In this document: positions 27,230-35,005 of the stretch, in pieces
How positions within the stretch are numbered: position 1 is the first letter of the stretch
Layout: each line of letters starts with the position of its first letter
NCBI RefSeq assembly: GCF_001642575.1
Contig: NZ_LXNG01000020.1
Coordinates: forward strand, 1-64,000
Source of the DNA: Xanthomonas floridensis
GTDB taxonomy: Bacteria > Pseudomonadota > Gammaproteobacteria > Xanthomonadales > Xanthomonadaceae
Reading direction: 5' to 3'
Length of the DNA: 64,000 bases
Notes under the pieces: generated by a model
What the model saw: only the letters and a program-made list of their open reading frames with translations
Told to the model about the DNA's origin: nothing
The model's database searches: none
Translations under genes and position numbers: made by a program

Positions 27230-27709
27230 GTGCGAACCGATAGCCGCCTTTCCCGCATGTTGCATGTGCTGTTGCACATGGCCAGAAGCGCGCAACCGAT
27301 GACCTCTGAGCAGATTGCCCGCATGCTGGCGACCAATGCGGTGGTGGTGCGTCGGACCATGGCCGGGTTGCGCAGCGCCGGTTACGTGCAATCGAGCAAG
27401 GGACACAATGGGGGTTGGCAAATCGCCTGCGATCTGGCGCAGGTGACGCTGCTGGATGTGCATCGCGCGGTCGGCGGCCCGCATCTGTTTGCGATCGGGG
27501 CCGATCATCCCAACCCGCAGTGCGGCGTGGAACGCGTGGTCAACGCGGCGATTGCCGATGCCCTGGCCGACGCCGAGGCATTGCTTCTGCAGCGCCTGGG
27601 CACGGTGACCCTGGCCGCACTGGCCAGCGAGTTCGACAATCTGTGCAGCGCCGGCGCGCCACCTGCCGCCAAGGTCGCCACCAAGCGCAAGCGCCCGCCG
27701 CAGCGCTGA
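27230..27709 (+). CDS. Rrf2 family transcriptional regulator
   Basis: A 159-residue winged-helix regulator starting at GTG 27230 (RTDSRLSRMLHVLLHMARSA), the usual family start; a TTG at 27200 would add ten residues. The helix-turn-helix is MTSEQIARMLATNAVVVRRT and the wing follows in SSKGHNGGWQIA. Only one cysteine follows the wing in the place where Fe-S members carry three (PQCGVERV), so a cluster like that of IscR is unlikely, though one redox-active Cys is possible. It is paired with the thioredoxin-reductase-like gene downstream, which it probably controls. Confidence 0.9.
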   Translation: MRTDSRLSRMLHVLLHMARSAQPMTSEQIARMLATNAVVVRRTMAGLRSAGYVQSSKGHNGGWQIACDLAQVTLLDVHRAVGGPHLFAIGADHPNPQCGVERVVNAAIADALADAEALLLQRLGTVTLAALASEFDNLCSAGAPPAAKVATKRKRPPQR

Positions 27710-27769
27710 ACCACGGCAACAGGAGTGTCTCGCGCATCGATGCGGAAGGGTTGAGCTGTGCGCCATTTC

Positions 27770-27790
27770 ATGTAACATCGAAAAGTACAT
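27770..27790. promoter_or_regulatory. Candidate Rrf2 operator (ATGTA-N11-TACAT)
   Basis: A perfect 5-bp inverted repeat with an 11-base spacer lies 26 bp upstream of the thioredoxin-reductase-like start and directly after the Rrf2 gene. Dyad length and position fit a dimeric regulator site; the assignment is by location only. Confidence 0.35.
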
Positions 27791-27815
27791 TAAACGATGC
27801 GACGGGGAAACCGAC

Positions 27816-28715
27816 ATGCAGCACGAGGTCATCATCATTGGCGGCAGCTATGCGGGGCTGTCGGCCGCACTGCAATTGGCACGCGCGCGGCGCACTGTCC
27901 TGCTGGTGGACAGCGGCCAGCGACGCAACCGGTTTGCCGCCACCTCGCATGGCTTTCTGGGCCGCGATGGCGCATCGCCTGCGCAGATCGCAGATGAGGC
28001 GCGCGCCCAGGTGCTCGCCTATCCCAGCGTGCGATGGGCCGATGCAACAGCGGCGCAGCTGCGCGGCCAGGCGGATGCGTTCGAGGTCACGCTTGCCGAC
28101 GGCAGCCTCCACACCGGGCGCAGGCTGATCCTGGCGATGGGGATGGTCGACCGCTTGCCCGCGATTGCGGGCCTGGCAGAACGCTGGGGCCGGCAGGCAT
28201 TCGTGTGCCCGTACTGTCATGCCTACGAGCTGCAGCAAGGGCGCCTCGGCGTGGTGGCGACAACGGCATTTGCTGCGCACCAGGCCAGCATGTTGCCGGA
28301 TTGGGGCGCGACCCAGCTGTTCTTGAACGACACGCTGGTGCTGGATCAGGCGCAACATGCGCAACTGCAGGCGCGCGGCGTGCAGCTGGTGACCGGTGCG
28401 GTGAGCGCGCTGCAAGGCGCAGGCGATTCGCTTCAATTGCTCCTGCGCAGCGGACAGACCTTCGCGCTGGATGGGGTGTTCATCACCCCGCAGACCGAGA
28501 TCAGTCCGTTGGTGGCACAGCTCGGATGCGCCACCAGCGACGGGCCATTGGGCAGCCATGTTGCCGTGGACGCGATGTAGGCCACGACCGTCGCGGGAGT
28601 GTTTGCCTGCGGCGACATTGCCAGCCCGGCGGCATCGGTGGCGTTTGCGGTCGCCAGCGGCGCCATGGCCGGTGTTGCGACCCATCGCACCTTGATGTTC
28701 GGCCTGGGCCACTGA
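27816..28715 (+). pseudogene. Thioredoxin-reductase-like FAD oxidoreductase, interrupted by an in-frame TAG
   Basis: The frame starts MQHEVIIIGGSYAGLSAALQ with the FAD-binding GxGxxG-type motif and has the CxxC VCPYC at about residues 131-135, as in thioredoxin-reductase-like flavoproteins. At 28578-28580 a TAG ends translation after 254 residues. The same frame then continues 44 codons to a TGA at 28713-28715, encoding TTVAGVFACGDIA and SVAFAVASGAMAGV. This is the conserved C-terminal FAD motif (GVFACGD) that every member needs. The nonsense codon therefore removes part of the cofactor site. It is probably a recent loss; stop read-through or a sequencing error would be the other explanations. 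Confidence 0.85.
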
Positions 28716-28728
28716 TCGCCGGCGCACG

Positions 28729-28770
28729 CATCGGCCGCCCGCGCGGGTGGGCATGCGCGGGCGACCGATG
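28729..28770. terminator. Hairpin between convergent genes
   Basis: CATCGG-C-CGCCCGCGC pairs with GCGCGGGCG-A-CCGATG (15 pairs, one mismatch) around a 10-base loop. It lies between the oxidoreductase pseudogene and the opposite lipoprotein gene, so it may serve both. Confidence 0.6.
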
Positions 28771-28780
28771 GCCGCAGCCG

Positions 28781-29326
28781 TTAGTGGCGTGATTCCTGCA
28801 GCGGAATCTTGTGCTCGGTGGAATACGCGCGCTGTGCGGTATTCAAGGCTTCCATGTCGGTATTGAGCTGGTTGGAGGCCGCCTCCAGGTCCTTGGCCAA
28901 CGGTTCCAGTTCGGCATTGGTATAGCCGTCGGGCAGCGAGGCGAAGCGCTCCAGCGCAGCCATCATCGCATCGGCGCTCTTGAGATAGGCCGATAGTTTG
29001 GTGTCCAGGTCCTTGGCGTTATCCGGCACGCCCGAGGCCATCGCAGTATTGGCCTGCGCATTGGCCGCCAATGCCTTGCGCGGGTTGCTCAGCGCGGTCT
29101 TGTAGCTGTCCAACGGTTTGTGCGCGACGGCATCGGCAATCAGGCTCTGCCCGCGCTCGCCCGAGACCCACGGGTCGATGATGGTCACGGCACCATTCCA
29201 GACCGACACGTTGTGCAGCAGGTAATCGCTGGAAGACAGCTTGGATGCGCCGGAGGTGGCGCCGCCTCCGCATGCCGAGAGCAACAGGCTGAGGGAGACA
29301 AGCAACAGGGTGGTGAACGTCTTCAA
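28781..29326 (-). CDS. Lipoprotein of the YiiG/DUF3829-like type
   Basis: A 181-residue lipoprotein. TTG 29326 with AAGGA seven bases upstream begins KTFTTLLLVSLSLLLSACGG, a textbook lipoprotein signal (LSAC). The mature part is almost wholly helical and rich in Ala, Asp, Leu (ELEPLAKDLEAASNQLNTDM), which suggests long paired helices. This organisation resembles YiiG-like lipoproteins; the family assignment is tentative. It is divergent from the small membrane protein at 29638. Confidence 0.75.
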   Translation of the reverse strand: MKTFTTLLLVSLSLLLSACGGGATSGASKLSSSDYLLHNVSVWNGAVTIIDPWVSGERGQSLIADAVAHKPLDSYKTALSNPRKALAANAQANTAMASGVPDNAKDLDTKLSAYLKSADAMMAALERFASLPDGYTNAELEPLAKDLEAASNQLNTDMEALNTAQRAYSTEHKIPLQESRH

Positions 29327-29637
29327 AGTAAGGTCCTTGATACAACGCGGTTGCCATCGCGTGGCTAATCCGCAGGAACTCAAGGAAGCGTCCGAACATC
29401 GGCATCGCGTTGTTGCAGGCCATCTTCCTTGAGACAAATGCAGTGTGGAGCGCTCCATGCACGCGGCTGCGTACGCTGCGCCGGCAGTATAGCCGCACAC
29501 CTTGTGCATGCACGTTGCAACGCCAGGGCAGTGGCGGCACGCGTCTTGCGGCCAACACGTGCTCGCTGTCGTCAGCGGCAGCGTCACACGCAATGGCCCA
29601 CGTACACTGCGCGCCCCGCAACTGCCTGGACACCAGG
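29327..29637. other. Divergent intergenic region
   Basis: About 310 bp between divergent small genes. No supported gene; promoters for both sides are expected here. Confidence 0.4.
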
Positions 29638-29958
29638 GTGAAAAAGCGTCGCACCAGCTCGCCACCGGCGCCCACGCCGACGCAGTCCACCCTCCAGGCG
29701 TGGCTGGTGCGCGCGTTGGCGCTGGTCGTGGCAATCGCGTGTTGCGGGCGGCTATGGCTGCTGGCGGAGGCGATTTCCAAGCGGCGCTATATCAGCGTCC
29801 TCCGTGGTCGCCCGACCAGGATCTTCCATGCCGACAGCGACCCGCAGCGGTTCTGGATTGCCATCGGCCGGGATGCCACGCTGACCTGCACGTTGTTGGC
29901 AGTCATCGTTTGGTTCGCTTACGCCGGGTGGGCCGCGCATCGCCGCACGCGCCGGTAA
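29638..29958 (+). CDS. Small two-helix membrane protein, unknown
   Basis: A 106-residue protein from GTG 29638. Two hydrophobic helices (ALALVVAIACCGRLWLLAEA and LTCTLLAVIVWFAYAGWA) frame a polar loop of about 40 residues with RPTRIFHADSDPQRFW, and the ends are arginine-rich. The topology predicts both termini in the cytoplasm. A longer frame to 29410 is open but has no support. The function is unknown. Confidence 0.55.
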   Translation: MKKRRTSSPPAPTPTQSTLQAWLVRALALVVAIACCGRLWLLAEAISKRRYISVLRGRPTRIFHADSDPQRFWIAIGRDATLTCTLLAVIVWFAYAGWAAHRRTRR

Positions 29959-30102
29959 GTGCGCTGGTCAACCTGGCAAGGGTTGCCTGCGCTCGCTGCA
30001 TCGGGTTCGTCCATGCGCTGCAGGCAGGCATGTGTTGAGCGGGCGGCAACCACTGCGATGCACGAACGCGGCGGGCGCGTTGGCCGCATGCAGGACGCCG
30101 CT

Positions 30103-30633
30103 CTATGGCGTGCGTTGCTTGCGCGCAGGTTGTTGCGTGTCGCGCTTGGGCCAGGTGTCATAGCTGTAGACAAACTGCTTCTGGTCGGCACCGGCACTGG
30201 GATCGCAATGCCAGGAGCTGGCCACGACACCCGGCTCCAGGATGCCGCCGACTTCGCGCACCGCCTGCGACTCGAACGTGCAGATCGGGCCATAGCGCGC
30301 GCTGTCCCACTCCGGGCGCGAGGTGGGCCGCGCATGCTGTACCAGCACGATGTCGCTGCCCTGGAAATGATGCACCTGGGCGTTGTGCTCCCGGTTGATG
30401 CTGAAGTAGCACGGCGCATGCACGCCCAACCGCAGCACTTCATCGCTGCGCACCAGGGTGCACATGCCAGCCTGCTCGCCCAGGCGAATCTCGCGCCCGG
30501 CCAGCTGTGCCGTGGTCACCGGGTAACGCGTGGTCACTTCGGACATGGGCGGCGCTGGCGCCGTCTGGGCGCAGGCCGGGGCGCACAGCGCCAGCAGCAG
30601 TGCGGCCGGCAGGAAAGTGAGATGAGCGCGCAT
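30103..30633 (-). CDS. Secreted protein of unknown function
   Basis: A 176-residue exported protein. MRAHLTFLPAALLLALCAPA is a signal peptide, cleaved near ACAQ. The mature part contains four cysteines at spacings that suggest two disulfides (GMCTLV, APCYFS, GPICTF, SWHCDP) and beta-type strands. The start at 30633 drops a basic leader. The gene follows the methyltransferase gene by 77 bp on the same strand. No family recognised. Confidence 0.7.
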   Translation of the reverse strand: MRAHLTFLPAALLLALCAPACAQTAPAPPMSEVTTRYPVTTAQLAGREIRLGEQAGMCTLVRSDEVLRLGVHAPCYFSINREHNAQVHHFQGSDIVLVQHARPTSRPEWDSARYGPICTFESQAVREVGGILEPGVVASSWHCDPSAGADQKQFVYSYDTWPKRDTQQPARKQRTP

Positions 30634-30710
30634 GCAACGTCCGTGTCGAGGGCGGGGCAGTATCGCAGATCCGTTCCGGTGCCACGCGGCCACGTAGCGC
30701 GCACCGCGCG

Positions 30711-31622
30711 TTAGCGGCGCACCGGCAAGATGGCCAGCACCCCATCGAGCGCGAGCTGGGTACTGAAGCCGGACTTGGCAAGCCGCTTGCTCACCTCGTT
30801 GGGCACATCGCGCCCGCTGGTGAGCCTGTTCGGCGCGCCGGTGTAGTGGAACAGCCGCCCGCCGCGGCGCAGTACACGCGCCAGATGATCGTAGAAGGCC
30901 TGCGAATACAGCTCACCGGCAATGCCGAAGCGCGGCGGATCATGCAGGATGGCGTCCACCGACGCATCGGCAAGCGTGGCGATCTGTTGCGAGACATCGG
31001 CATGGAGCAACTGCAGGCGTCCGCCGGCCGCTGCCGCTTCCGGATCCGGCGACCACGGGTTGAGGGTGCGCAGCCACAGCACGTCGGCATTCTTTTCGAA
31101 GGAGAGCAACTGCGCCACGCCGTCTTCCAGTGCACAGGCTGCGAAGTATCCCAGTCCGCCACAGGTATCCAGCACGATCTTGCCGCGCGGGTTCACCAGC
31201 GCCACCTTGCGGCGTGCGTCCTCGAACGGCGATATCTGCGCAGACGGCAGCATCTTGATGCCATCGATCTCGAAGGTGGGTGCGCCCCATTCGGTGGGCA
31301 CCAGCTTGATCAACGCACCGCCAAAACGCGAGATCGGCGCAAAGTCGTCCTTGTCCCAGAAATACAGCGTGCGGTCCTTGAGCTTGCCCGGATACGGGTA
31401 GCCCCGGCCGCGCCACTGCCAGGTCTGTGCATCCAGCTGTGCAGTGTCGGTGCTGCGGCCCAGATCCAGCGAACCGGTCCACGCGGCAAGACCGCTGCTA
31501 CGCGCTGCCAGCAGCGCCTGGGCATCGGAGAGAGTGAGCAACGGTCCGGAGTAATGGGTCACGGCTTGCAGGTCTGGAGGCGGACGCGCATGCGCACGCC
31601 GTTGCGTGAAAGGGACTGGCAT
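30711..31622 (-). CDS. Class I SAM-dependent methyltransferase-like protein
   Basis: A 303-residue protein. Residues about 135-303 form a Rossmann methyltransferase domain: KIVLDTCGGLGYFAA (SAM loop, motif I), LLSFEKNADVLWL (acidic motif II) and AILHDPPRFG, an N/D-PP-F/Y type motif found in enzymes that methylate amines on bases or protein side chains. The N-terminal part has a small beta domain (LKDRTLYFWDKDDFAPIS). It starts at ATG 31622. The substrate is unknown; rRNA or small-molecule methylation are both possible. Confidence 0.85.
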   Translation of the reverse strand: MPVPFTQRRAHARPPPDLQAVTHYSGPLLTLSDAQALLAARSSGLAAWTGSLDLGRSTDTAQLDAQTWQWRGRGYPYPGKLKDRTLYFWDKDDFAPISRFGGALIKLVPTEWGAPTFEIDGIKMLPSAQISPFEDARRKVALVNPRGKIVLDTCGGLGYFAACALEDGVAQLLSFEKNADVLWLRTLNPWSPDPEAAAAGGRLQLLHADVSQQIATLADASVDAILHDPPRFGIAGELYSQAFYDHLARVLRRGGRLFHYTGAPNRLTSGRDVPNEVSKRLAKSGFSTQLALDGVLAILPVRR

Positions 31623-32059
31623 CGTAACCGACCCCTTGCGTGAGGGCATCCGTCGGCGACGCGGCGACGCGGCAACCAGCAGGGCGCGGTGGTGGGCCTG
31701 GTGAATGCACCAGGGCACTGCGGGCGTCAGCTTCGAGTCCGGCGCTTGCCTGGCATGCGCCGAGGCGCTGCTGGCTGACCTGTTGGATGTTGCGATCAGG
31801 GCAACCCGTGCACAGGCAGGCGCGTCGCAGGATTCTTGTACTGAATCCTGCGGCCAGCACGGCAACCGAGCTCGCCTGCCAGCGGCAGACCTGCAGGCGC
31901 TGGAGCAGGGTGCGGCGGATGGGGTCACACGCTCAAGCCGAGCGCTGATGGACTGCCGATGCGGCCGCGGCGGTTCCGCTGACATCCGTCCCGTCGCATA
32001 CTTCGAGCTGCCCACATCCACGCCTGGTCTGGATCGGCATCTACCGTGGAGTGTCGGCA
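31623..32059. other. Divergent intergenic region
   Basis: About 440 bp between the divergent methyltransferase and DMT transporter genes. No supported gene. The long minus-strand frame crossing here is discussed under the solute-binding protein. Confidence 0.45.
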
Positions 32060-32935
32060 ATGCTGAAAGGTGTGTTGTTGGGGTTCGCCTGCTATGCGGC
32101 CTATTCGATCAGCGACGCATTCGTGAAGCTGCTGGAAGGCAGCTTGCCTGTGTACGAGGTGCTGTTTCTGGGCGCCCTGCTGATGCTGCTGGCGGTGCCG
32201 TTCCTGAAGAAGCCCGACGACCAGCTGCGCGAACTGGTCATGGCCAAGCAGCCTGCCCTGTGGCTGTTGCGCGCGCTCACCGGTGCCATCGGCAATCTCA
32301 CCTCGGTGATCGCCTTCACCACCTTGCCGATGGCCGAAGCGTTTGCATTGATCTTCTTGATGCCGATCTTCGTCACCGTACTGTCGGTGGTGTTTCTCAA
32401 GGAGGAAGTGCGCTGGCGGCGCTGGACGGCGGTGATCGTCGGCTTTATCGGCGTGCTGATCGTGCTGCGGCCCGGGTTTCGGCATCTCACCCACGGGCAT
32501 GTGGCGGCAATCGTCTGCGGGCTGGTCGGCGCCATTTCGGTGATCGCCCTGCGCATGGCCGGGCATAGCGAAAAGCGCCTGACGCTGTACGGCGCCGGCG
32601 TCATCGGCCCGTTGGTGATGGGTGGCATCCTGATGTTGCCGAGCTTCGTCTGGCCCTCGCTGTACCAATGGGGCCTGCTGGCCGGCTACGGCTTGCTCGC
32701 CGGCCTGGCTGCCATCTGCATGATGTACGCCACGCGCCTGGCGCCGGTCAGCGTGGTGGCGCCCACCCAGTACAGCCAGATGCTGTGGGCGATCGGCTTC
32801 GGCTACCTGCTGTTCCACGACCATCTGGATTGGCCGATGGGCGTGGGCATTGCACTGATCCTGGGTGCAGGCTTGTTCACGCTGATCCGCGAGGAACAGG
32901 TCTCGCGCTGGTGGCGGCGGACCAAGATCGTTTAG
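32060..32935 (+). CDS. DMT superfamily transporter (EamA)
   Basis: A 291-residue inner-membrane protein with ten hydrophobic segments in two EamA halves, each of five helices (for example VVFLKEEVRWRRW at the end of the first half and YLLFHDHLDWPMGVGIALIL in the second). The family exports metabolites, amino acids or nucleotides. GGAG lies nine bases before the ATG at 32060. It is convergent with the solute-binding protein gene. Its TAG is 8 bp before a heptamer array. Confidence 0.88.
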   Translation: MLKGVLLGFACYAAYSISDAFVKLLEGSLPVYEVLFLGALLMLLAVPFLKKPDDQLRELVMAKQPALWLLRALTGAIGNLTSVIAFTTLPMAEAFALIFLMPIFVTVLSVVFLKEEVRWRRWTAVIVGFIGVLIVLRPGFRHLTHGHVAAIVCGLVGAISVIALRMAGHSEKRLTLYGAGVIGPLVMGGILMLPSFVWPSLYQWGLLAGYGLLAGLAAICMMYATRLAPVSVVAPTQYSQMLWAIGFGYLLFHDHLDWPMGVGIALILGAGLFTLIREEQVSRWWRRTKIV

Positions 32936-32943
32936 GGCAGCGC

Positions 32944-32978
32944 GGGAATCGGGAATCGGGAATCGGGAATCGGGAATC
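32944..32978 (+). repeat. Heptamer array, 5 units of GGGAATC
   Basis: Five perfect GGGAATC units start 8 bp after the DMT transporter stop. They face an inverted copy at 33023-33056; together with AAGAGC/GCTCTT inside they could fold into a long hairpin. Confidence 0.97.
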
Positions 32979-33022
32979 GTAAGAGCATAGCCGCAGCGCC
33001 ACTGGCTCCACCGCTCTTGCCA

Positions 33023-33056
33023 TTCCCGATTCCCGATTCCCGATTCCCGATTCCCG
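33023..33056 (-). repeat. Heptamer array, ~5 units of GGGAATC, inverted copy
   Basis: TTCCCGA x4 plus TTCCCG on the plus strand, reading (GGGAATC)n on the minus strand. It begins inside the last codons of the solute-binding protein frame. Confidence 0.97.
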
Positions 33057-33808
33057 TCCACAATCCGCGCATATTCGCCGCTGGCCTTGCTCAGGTGCAG
33101 CCACTGGTCGACATAGGCTTTCCATGCAGCGTCGTCGCGCGGGAGCAGGAAGGCCTTTTCGCTGTATTGCAGCGGGTGATCGGGAGCCACGGCGCATAGT
33201 CCGGGAAGCCTGGCCTGCTGGTAGAGCGCTTCGGAGGCGTCGGTGATCATGACATCGGCGCGCCGCTCCACCAGCTCCTGAAAGATGGTGGTGTTATCGG
33301 CGAACAGGCGTAGTTGCGCCCGCGGCAGCTCGCGCCGTGCAAAGGCTTCGTTGGTGCCGCCGGGCGGTTCGATCACGCGTATCTCCGGGCGGTTGAGCTG
33401 GGCGATACTGCGGAAGCGGGCCTGCTCGGCGCAGCGCACCAGCGGGATCTTGCCGTCCACGTCCAGCACCGCACTGAAGCTGGCCTGGCGTTGCCGCTGC
33501 AAGGTCACCGAAATGCCGCCGACGGCGATTTCGCAGCGGTCGGCAAGCAGGTCGGGCAACAGCTGCGGCCAGCTGGTACGCACGAAGCTGATCCGTGCAT
33601 CCAGGCTGTTGGCCAGCGATTGCGCCAGCGCGATATCGCTGCCTTCGAACGTGCCGTCGGCGCGCCGCAGCGAATACGGCCGATAGTCGCCGGTGGTGCA
33701 CACGCGCAACACGCCGGAGGCGAGCACTGCATCCAGGCGTGAGGCTGGCGGAGCCGCATGCGCGATGCCGCAGGTCAGCAGTAATCCGATCAAGATGCGA
33801 GCGCGCAT
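33056..33808 (-). CDS. Periplasmic amino-acid-type solute-binding protein, 3' end lost to heptamer array
   Basis: The ATG at 33808 (CGGAG upstream) encodes a signal peptide (MRARILIGLLLTCGIAHAAP) and an SBP_bac_3 domain: LRVCTTGDYRPYSLRRADG, FEGSDIALAQSLANSLDA, then FNDADVMITDASEAL-like closing elements and WLHLSKASGEYARIVD. The last authentic residue is near 33056, where the normal short C-terminal tail is replaced by the (GGGAATC)n array. No stop follows until 31925, so the open frame continues 376 codons antisense to the DMT transporter. I give only the part I can support. Expected role: binding of amino acids or related solutes, here possibly nonfunctional. Confidence 0.75.
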
Positions 33809-34231
33809 GGCATGGCTCCGAGAGGGGTGCACATGATAGCGATGCCTTTGGGTGCGACAGCTTGCAGATCGGCACGGATGCAGTGAGGCAAGGCGAGGGC
33901 GATCGCCTTGGTGCACCCTGGAATGCCGGCGGAAGCGTTGGCCCATCAATAGCTGCTGTCGGCTGGGCCACACGTTCTGCAAGTGCTAGCGCGCCATTGG
34001 GACCAGGTGCGACGGCGCCAGCAGCACGCCGGCCAGCAGCCACGGCGCACCGGGCAGATGCAGCGGTGCGCCAAGACCGGTGAACAGGCCAACTCGTTGG
34101 TTCACGCCTCGAGGGCGCTGCAATCCGGACGGGCTGTCAACGCGACGTTACGGCGCACGCTGCCTGGCTCACAGCCGGGTAGCGCCAGCCGGCCTAGCGT
34201 GGCTTTACCCATCGCGTCTACGGAGTCACCC
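33809..34231. other. Intergenic region
   Basis: About 420 bp. It contains the promoter for the solute-binding gene and no coding frame I can support. CGGAG at 34220-34224 is the probable ribosome-binding site of the next gene. Confidence 0.4.
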
Positions 34232-34441
34232 ATGCATCTCACTCCACACATCGATTGCCAGATGTCCATGTTCGCCATGTCGATGCACGGCACACCAGAT
34301 CCAGATACGAACGAAGACGAGATTCCATTGGAAGAGCAGCCGCCACAAAAAGGCGGCCTGCGCGATGAGGTCGGCGAACTTGAGAAAGACGATGACAGCG
34401 CCCTGCCGGGACGTGTTGGCGGAGGTCTTGCAGGCGGGTAA
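34232..34441 (+). CDS. Small acidic protein, unknown
   Basis: A 69-residue protein from ATG 34232 with CGGAG seven bases upstream. It is rich in Asp, Glu, Pro and Gly, with short motifs TNEDEIPLEEQPPQKGG and a glycine-rich end. No signal, helix or cysteine-rich structure. It has the look of an intrinsically disordered regulator or of a genus-specific small protein. Unknown function, moderate support for being coding. Confidence 0.5.
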   Translation: MHLTPHIDCQMSMFAMSMHGTPDPDTNEDEIPLEEQPPQKGGLRDEVGELEKDDDSALPGRVGGGLAGG

Positions 34442-34971
34442 CTGGTCGAGCATTGCACGTGCCGGATGCGATTCGTAACAGCCAGTGGTGAGACGCTGGT
34501 ATCGCGCTTTCTGCGGAAGCGCTCTAGAAGACGCTGTCCATAGCGACGGCACGACGCGTGCGCGTATGAGTCAGTGGTGCTTTCCATGTTGGCATGTGCA
34601 CATCACTGCTGCATGGGTTTGCACGCCCCGGAGCACGGCGCCTGGTTACGTGTCGAAGTGGGTGGGGCCGGGCAGCCAACTTTTCGTTGCCCAGCCCCAC
34701 ATTGCACGAGCGGGGCCTTTCGGTACGGGGTATCGCCTGACCCGTTGCGCGGAAATGACTTGAAGTGATGCGAAGTACGACAAACTCTGCGAGATGCGCT
34801 CTCTCACAGCGATGGAAAATTACTCCGGCTGACATCCAGGAACCATTTGCGCTTCGAACACTGGCTGTTCTTTCGGCGACGCCCAACCTGTTACAGCAAA
34901 TGCCCATACCGAATCAGCGACCTGCATCACCCACGTGTCGCGCGGCGTAGTAGTGGGATTCCGGACCGAGC
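34442..34971. other. Intergenic region
   Basis: About 530 bp downstream of the small acidic gene. Frames are short and unsupported; no tRNA, array or IS end seen. Confidence 0.4.
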
Positions 34972-34997
34972 ACCAGGCGGCACGCACGCCGCCTGGT
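34972..34997 (-). terminator. Hairpin after the GH5-like/expansin gene
   Basis: ACCAGGCGGC and GCCGCCTGGT (perfect 10 bp) with a 6-base loop, 8 bp beyond the stop at 35006. Probable terminator without a T-run. Confidence 0.55.
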
Positions 34998-35005
34998 CAG
35001 AGCGG

